Of a stretch of 48,305 nt of DNA, positions 43,771 to 48,305 are shown in pieces. Source of the DNA: Alphaproteobacteria bacterium. GTDB lineage: Bacteria; Myxococcota_A; UBA796; GCA-2862545. The notes below the pieces were generated by a model that worked only from the letters and a program-made list of their open reading frames with translations, did not search any database and had not been told where the DNA came from. Location: contig JACKEO010000027.1 in the NCBI GenBank assembly GCA_020632955.1, positions 1 through 48,305 of the forward strand, given 5' to 3'. The position numbers and the translations under genes were made by a program. How positions within the stretch are numbered: the stretch's first letter is position 1; every line of letters begins with the position of its first letter.

Positions 43771-45014
43771 AGCCCGAGGCGCTGCCGGTAGCCCATCACC
43801 TTCGCGAGGATGTCGTCCATGACCTCGTCGTCGAGCTCGTCGGCGGCGCGATCGAGGGCGCGGTCGAGCAGGTCGAGGAGGCCCTGGTTCAGCAGGCGGC
43901 GCTGCTCGGTGTCGGGACGCCGCCGCAGGTTCACCACCACCGCGGACTCGGGGAGGAGCCCCCGCGCGGTGACCTGGACGTCGGCGAGCAGGGGGACGAA
44001 GGCGCGCGGACGGCCGTCGACGAGCAGCTGCACCACGCTGCGGCCCCGCTTGGTGCCGGCGGCCTCGTCCATGGCGCGCACGAGCACCGCGAGCACCTCG
44101 TTCGCCACGCCGATCTTCTCGAGGGCGTCGGCCTCGGTGAGCGTGGGGGCCGCGTAGGAGGGCTCGCGGTTCGACGAGGTGACGACGTCGTCGAGCGCCT
44201 CGATCTCCACGCGATCGAGGTTGTGGGCCTCGGTGACGAAGGCGCCGCCCCGGCTGCCCCCGCGGTGGGCGTCCTCGGTGCCGGCGAAGGCCTCGAGCTC
44301 CTCGTCCTCGGCGCCCTCGCCGGGCTCGACCGCCGAGGCGTCGACCAGCAGGCCGGACTCGAGGCCGCGGGCCACGACGGCCTTGCCGACGAGGGGGGCC
44401 ACGCCCAGGGCGTCGACCAGCTCGGCCACGCTGCGCACCTCGCTGCCCACCGCGTCGACCAGGCGCTCGGTGACCTCGTCGTCGGGTGCGGCGGTGCCCC
44501 GGCGCACCTCGAGGGAGTCGCGGATGCCCTGCGACAGCGCCCACACCGCGGCCGCCTTGTCGACGAGCGCGGCGCTGTCGTGGCCGATCTGCAGGTTGAA
44601 CACCCACGGCACGACGCCGTCCTCCCACCGCGGCGCGCCACGGTGGCCCACGAAGCGCGCCACGTTCTCCTCGAAGCGGTCGGCGAGGACCGTGTCGAGG
44701 CGCTCGGTGGGGTCCTCCTCGAAGAGCAGCCCGATGATGGGATCCTGCAGGTGCTGCCCGAGGATGGGCATCGACATCTCCTGCATCTGCAGGAGCTGGC
44801 GGCCGCGGTCGGGGGTGAGCGAGCCCGCGGCGGTGAGGCGCTCCACGAGCACGGGCGTGTCGTCGGACGCCCGGGTGGCGAGGAGGTGGCCATCGAGCAG
44901 GTAGACCGCCAGCTCCGCGGAGCCGGCGCCGACGGCGAGGCAGCCCGTGGCGCCGTCGCGCACGCGGGCCACGAGGTCGCGGTAGGTCTCGGAGGACTGG
45001 GTCGGCGAGGACAC
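43767..45014 (-). CDS. PATAN/DUF4388-like protein of unknown function
   Basis: 415 aa, soluble and acidic. The N-terminal domain (SSETYRDLVARVRDGATGCLAVGAGSAELAVYLLDGHLLATRAS) is like the DUF4388/PATAN domain found with bacterial regulators and gliding proteins. It continues with a helical, leucine-rich middle (LLQMQEMSMPILGQHLQDPIIGLLFEEDP, RFEENVARFVGH) and a second domain near the C-terminus (LEKIGVANEVLAVLVRAMDEAAG, RGRSVVQLLVDGRPRAFVPLL). It ends RALDRAADELDDEVMDDILAKVMGYRQ. It shares an operon with the exported amidase-like gene. Role unknown. GTG 45014 is taken as start from the SSPTQSSETYRDL entry. Confidence 0.7.
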   Translation of the reverse strand: MSSPTQSSETYRDLVARVRDGATGCLAVGAGSAELAVYLLDGHLLATRASDDTPVLVERLTAAGSLTPDRGRQLLQMQEMSMPILGQHLQDPIIGLLFEEDPTERLDTVLADRFEENVARFVGHRGAPRWEDGVVPWVFNLQIGHDSAALVDKAAAVWALSQGIRDSLEVRRGTAAPDDEVTERLVDAVGSEVRSVAELVDALGVAPLVGKAVVARGLESGLLVDASAVEPGEGAEDEELEAFAGTEDAHRGGSRGGAFVTEAHNLDRVEIEALDDVVTSSNREPSYAAPTLTEADALEKIGVANEVLAVLVRAMDEAAGTKRGRSVVQLLVDGRPRAFVPLLADVQVTARGLLPESAVVVNLRRRPDTEQRRLLNQGLLDLLDRALDRAADELDDEVMDDILAKVMGYRQRLGL

Positions 45015-45078
45015 GGCGCCCGGACCCCTCTTCGCACGGGTGCGGCCGGGTTGTACCACGGCAGGCGCGCCGCGACCG

Positions 45079-45110
45079 CCACCCCGGAGCGGGTGGGCGC
45101 TCCGGGGTGG
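45079..45110 (-). terminator. strong 13-bp stem-loop after the ECF sigma gene
   Basis: CCACCCCGGAGCG pairs perfectly with CGCTCCGGGGTGG around a 6-base GGTGGG loop. It sits 20 bases past the sigma factor stop codon in the direction of transcription. It is not followed by a T run, so Rho-independent release is uncertain. Confidence 0.65.
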
Positions 45111-45130
45111 GCCTCGGGGCACGGGGCCCC

Positions 45131-45703
45131 TCACCAGTCCGCCACCGGCTGGCCGTCCAGCGCCCGGAGCAGGGCCGTCTTCGCGCGGGACAGGCGCGAC
45201 ATCACGGTGCCCAGCTTGATGTCGAGCACCTCGGCGATCTCGGCGTACGACAGGTCGTTGTAGAAGCGCTCCTCCAGGATGCGGCGGTGGTGGGCCGACA
45301 GGTTCGCCAGGGCCTGCTGCACCAGGTCGTGCCGCTGCTCGCCCAGCACGCTGCCCACCTGGTCGGGCGACGCGGACCGGGGCGTGTCCATGCCCGCGAG
45401 GATGTCGCCGCGGCGCTTGCGGTCGCGCACCATGTTCAGGCAGAGGTTGCGGGTCACCCGGTACAGCCAGGCGCCGCGCTGGAAGCCGTCGTCGAAGAAG
45501 CGCGGCTCGTGCATCGCCTTGATCAGCACCTCCTGGACGACGTCGCCGGCCAGGTCGCGGTCCCGGAGGATCGACGACGCGAGGTGGATCAGCCGCCCGC
45601 GGTGGGCGTGGGCGACCGCGGCGAGCGCCGCCTGGGGATCGGTGGCCGCCAGGGTGCGGACGCCGTCGTCGTCGAGGCGGGTGAGGGGGATGGTGGGCGA
45701 CAT
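45131..45703 (-). CDS. ECF-type RNA polymerase sigma factor
   Basis: 190 aa. Region 2 is seen in GDVVQEVLIKAMHEPRFFDDGFQRGAWLYRVTRNLCLNMVRDRKRR (the DVVQE, W-Y-R-T-R-N-L and DRKRR landmarks). Region 4 is seen in LSAHHRRILEERFYNDLSYAEIAEVLDIKLGTVMSRLSRAKTAL with the SYAEIAEVL helix-turn-helix. Regions 1.1 and 3 are absent, as in extracytoplasmic-function factors. No anti-sigma gene lies beside it; neighbours are an unknown small protein (-) and the PATAN-like gene. The strong hairpin after its stop isolates it from the gene downstream. The ATG at 45703 starts the frame. Confidence 0.93.
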   Translation of the reverse strand: MSPTIPLTRLDDDGVRTLAATDPQAALAAVAHAHRGRLIHLASSILRDRDLAGDVVQEVLIKAMHEPRFFDDGFQRGAWLYRVTRNLCLNMVRDRKRRGDILAGMDTPRSASPDQVGSVLGEQRHDLVQQALANLSAHHRRILEERFYNDLSYAEIAEVLDIKLGTVMSRLSRAKTALLRALDGQPVADW

Positions 45704-45808
45704 GGGCTCCTCCCGTGCACGTCCTCCCGGGGGGGAGGGCCGCCATCGTGGCGACGTGCATGGGACGGAGGCTCAGCCCGTTCCTTCGAGGGTGAAAGGA
45801 AGTTGACA

Positions 45809-45825
45809 GGCCCCTCGCAGGGGCC
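45809..45825 (-). terminator. short hairpin after the small protein gene
   Basis: GGCCCCT and AGGGGCC pair around a CGC loop. It is followed on the minus strand by TGTCAACTTCCTTTC, which is only weakly T-rich. It lies 15 bases past the stop of the 75-residue protein gene. Confidence 0.4.
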
Positions 45826-45839
45826 CGCGACGCTCCCTC

Positions 45840-46067
45840 TCAGCGACGGCGGCGGCCCGCCTCGCGCTCGGCCTTCACGCGGCTGGCGTAGGGCGTGGAG
45901 AACTTCACCTCGCACTCGACGCCCTCGGCGGCCTCGTCGGGCAGGGCGTCGAGGTGGGCGTCGAGGGCCTCGTTGGTGAGGCGCGAGCGACGGAGCGAGT
46001 GCGGCACGAGGCGCACGTCGAAGGTGAGATCCTCGGTCTGGACGTCGGTGGTCTTCTGCTCGGACAT
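45840..46067 (-). CDS. small conserved-looking protein of unknown function
   Basis: 75 aa. The sequence runs MSEQKTTDVQTEDLTFDVRL, VPHSLRRSRLTNEALDAHL, then LPDEAAEGVECEVKFSTPY and a basic end VKAEREAGRRRR. The pattern of N-terminal acid, central helix and basic tail suits a small nucleic-acid or protein-binding adaptor, but no family is recognised. Coding is supported by GC-rich third positions and a purine-rich stretch upstream. It lies 51 bases after rpoZ (transcribed leftward) and may be read with it. Confidence 0.55.
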   Translation of the reverse strand: MSEQKTTDVQTEDLTFDVRLVPHSLRRSRLTNEALDAHLDALPDEAAEGVECEVKFSTPYASRVKAEREAGRRRR

Positions 46068-46118
46068 CGGGGGACCCGGGGAGTGCGGAGAGGGGGAAGG
46101 GGGAGAGCGCGGCGCCGA

Positions 46119-46412
46119 TCAGACCTCGGGCGGCAGCTCGTCCTCGTCGGAGAGCGGACGGGGCGCGGGGCGCTCGGCCACGGCGTCCTCGGAGGTCCAC
46201 GTGTCGATCTTGCGGACCTCGCGGTCGTCGATCGACAGGCGGCCGGCGGCGATCTCCCGCAGCGCGAGCACGATCTCCTTGTTGCCCTCGAGGTTGTCGA
46301 CCATCGGCTGCGCGCCGCGCAGGAGCTGCTTGGCGCGCTCCGCGCTCACGAGCACCAGGGAGAAGCGGTTCGGGAGCTCGTCGAGGCAGTCCTCGACAGT
46401 GATGCGGGCCAT
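46119..46412 (-). CDS. rpoZ: RNA polymerase omega subunit
   Basis: 97 aa. The family core is MARITVEDCLDELPNRFSLVLVSAERAKQLLRGAQPMVD, followed by NKEIVLALREIAAGRLS. This matches the RpoZ fold and the MAR.T.EDCL..V.NRF.LV start typical of omega; ELPN stands where many have KVPN. The C-terminal tail (DDREVRKIDTWTSEDAV...) is acidic and variable, as usual. Omega helps assemble and stabilise RNA polymerase and binds ppGpp in proteobacteria. The ATG at 46412 is chosen because MAR is the normal start. Confidence 0.95.
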   Translation of the reverse strand: MARITVEDCLDELPNRFSLVLVSAERAKQLLRGAQPMVDNLEGNKEIVLALREIAAGRLSIDDREVRKIDTWTSEDAVAERPAPRPLSDEDELPPEV

Positions 46413-46550
46413 GCGCTGACTCCGGGGGACGGGCTCTCGCCGGTTCGGCACGTACGTTGCCGGACGCGAGGCGGGAGCGGGCCGTCGGCGTCTATGCGCA
46501 GTGGAGGCCCGCTGTCAAGCCCGGCGGGGCGGCGGAGCGGGGCCCCGCGG

Positions 46551-47129
46551 TCAGGCGTCGAGGGGGGCGCGGGGGATGAGCAGGCCGCGGCGTCGGAGCT
46601 TGCGCGCGATCGCCTCGTCGCCGGTGCGCAGCCAGGTCTCGTGGAGGTGGTCCACGTCCTCCTCCGCGTCGTGCACCCGGCGGACACCGGACACCACCCG
46701 CACGCAGTCGCCGAAGCGCGCGGCGAGCTCGCGGAAGAGATCGCCGAAGGCGGCGGCGAACCACCGCTCGAGCACCTGATCCACCCGGGCGTAGGCGGCG
46801 GTGCCCATGCTGGCGACGTAGTCGCGGGTGACGAGGCGCCGGTCGACCTGCTCCTCGAAGTAGCCGAGGTCGTAGAGCGCGCGGTCGCCGAGGGCCCGGT
46901 AGGTGCGCGCCTGTTCGCCGGGGGGGGCGGCGGCGGCGCGGGCGTGCAGCTCGGCGAGGGTGACGGGCTCCGCGGGCTCGCCGGCCACGTGGGCCTGCTC
47001 GGCGAGGAGCTGGGCCAGGTAGAGGGTGCTGTCGGGGGACAGGTCCAGCCCGGCGTCGGAGCGCGCCGCGTCGACGCGCTCGCGGAAGTAGTCGAAGAGG
47101 TTGTCGACGACCTGCAGGTCAGCCTTCAT
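46551..47129 (-). CDS. conserved hypothetical protein
   Basis: 192 aa, soluble and mostly helical. It starts MKADLQVVDNLFDYFRERVDAARSDAGLDLSPDSTLYLAQLLAE and has GEQARTYRALGDRALYDLGYFEEQVDRRLVTRDYVASMGTAAY. The last third is FAAAFGDLFRELAARFGDCVRVVSGVR. This opening is one I associate with uncharacterised proteins shared by several delta-proteobacterial groups; no function is known to me. The ATG at 47129 has a strong AGGAGGT ribosome site just upstream and is a clear choice. Divergent from groES, with the shared region holding the promoter candidates. Confidence 0.8.
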   Translation of the reverse strand: MKADLQVVDNLFDYFRERVDAARSDAGLDLSPDSTLYLAQLLAEQAHVAGEPAEPVTLAELHARAAAAPPGEQARTYRALGDRALYDLGYFEEQVDRRLVTRDYVASMGTAAYARVDQVLERWFAAAFGDLFRELAARFGDCVRVVSGVRRVHDAEEDVDHLHETWLRTGDEAIARKLRRRGLLIPRAPLDA

Positions 47130-47219
47130 CCGCACCTCCTGTGCACGGGGGATCGGCCGGACCGTGCGGTGCTGCACGCCACGATCCGGACCAGGGGGGG
47201 TCAAATGGGGCGGGTCGGC

Positions 47220-47247
47220 TTGACGGCAGGGGGGCCGTGCCTACGGA
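47220..47247 (+). promoter_or_regulatory. candidate sigma-70 promoter of groES-groEL
   Basis: TTGACG (47220-47225) and TACGGA (47242-47247) are spaced by 16 bases, about 110 bases before groES. No CIRCE inverted repeat and no clear heat-shock sigma-32 box was found nearby. By eye only. Confidence 0.4.
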
Positions 47248-47360
47248 TTCGCCGTCCGGCGGGAGGGGCCCAGGCCCCTGCATGCGCTCGCGCTGCGACC
47301 TGCTCATCATCTCCACACCACGCTACACGCCGCCGCGCGGCGGCCGCAAGGAGCGACCCC

Positions 47361-47651
<291 letters not shown>

Positions 47652-47787
47652 TGCGCACGCCGCGCGGGCGCCCGGCGCCCCGCGCACCCCTCCTCCGGGG
47701 GGCACCGCCCCCCACACCCCCTCATCTGCACGCGGCTCCGGCCGCCATCGTCCGCGGCCGCTCGTCCGGCCCACAAGGAGCATCGCC

Positions 47788-48305
<518 letters not shown>

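Noticed and set aside
45704..45839. GGAAC box as an autoregulated ECF promoter before the sigma gene
   Set aside because: GGAAC lies at 45784-45780 on the minus strand, but no CGTC-like -10 box is at the expected spacing (about 16); candidates are at about 12 and 23.
47130..47360. CIRCE element controlling groES
   Set aside because: No TTAGCACTC-N9-GAGTGCTAA-like inverted repeat is present in the region.

Overview
The window is very GC-rich bacterial DNA, roughly 70 percent or more by eye. Genes are packed, with many GTG starts and many 4-base GTGA/ATGA stop-start overlaps. Cysteine-TM-arginine C-terminal tails of MYXO-CTERM type, MopE-type metal-binding repeats, PKD-repeat lipoproteins with Ser/Gly/Asp linkers and a Tad pilus locus with paired TadE-like proteins point to a Myxococcota/deltaproteobacterial lineage. 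That placement is inference.

Region 1 (1-9.9 kb, + strand) is the distal half of a contractile injection system (phage-tail-like, eCIS type) operon. It holds a low-complexity protein, a tube-end (LysM/Afp7-like) adaptor, a gpD/VgrG-like hub, a gp25-like wedge protein, a large baseplate-J-like protein and a P2-gpI-like protein. These are followed by a protein with the eCIS-associated LxPFDGM...EQEY...VAGL layout, a small multi-pass membrane protein, and a protein combining an FHA-like domain, one TM helix and a lytic transglycosylase domain. Sheath, tube and ATPase genes would lie off the left edge. The last gene has no stop codon before the next gene, and codon habit changes there (CTC-rich to CTG-rich). 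This may be a transfer boundary, a frameshift or an assembly join.

Region 2 (9.9-17.3 kb) is metabolic and housekeeping: an enoyl-CoA hydratase-like protein, glycerol-3-phosphate dehydrogenase, a Ca/cation antiporter, a PLP aminotransferase, a nitrilase-family amidase, a GAF protein and a HupE-like membrane protein.

Region 3 (17.4-32 kb) is a Tad (tight adherence) locus in two converging blocks. The + block is TadG-like (vWA), TadE-like and TadE-like. The - block reads, in transcription order, SAF lipoprotein, CpaB, CpaC secretin, CpaE/TadZ, TadA/CpaF ATPase, TadB, TadC, TPR lipoprotein (TadD-like), a small poly-Gly lipoprotein, a histidine kinase, and an NtrC-like regulator whose AAA domain has lost the GAFTGA segment. 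Between the blocks sits a regular array of 16-bp perfect palindromes on a 27-bp period. No Flp pilin or prepilin peptidase gene was seen.

Region 4 (32-45 kb) holds RNase D, a fused acyl-CoA-synthetase/HAD phosphatase, a beta-helix/MopE surface protein, a lipoprotein, four tandem PKD lipoproteins (two with both a lipobox and a C-terminal sorting-like tail), a small unknown protein, a DUF1460-type cell-wall enzyme and a PATAN/DUF4388-like protein. Region 5 (45-48.3 kb) holds an ECF sigma factor, a small unknown protein, RpoZ, a conserved hypothetical, GroES and the start of GroEL, which is cut by the window edge.
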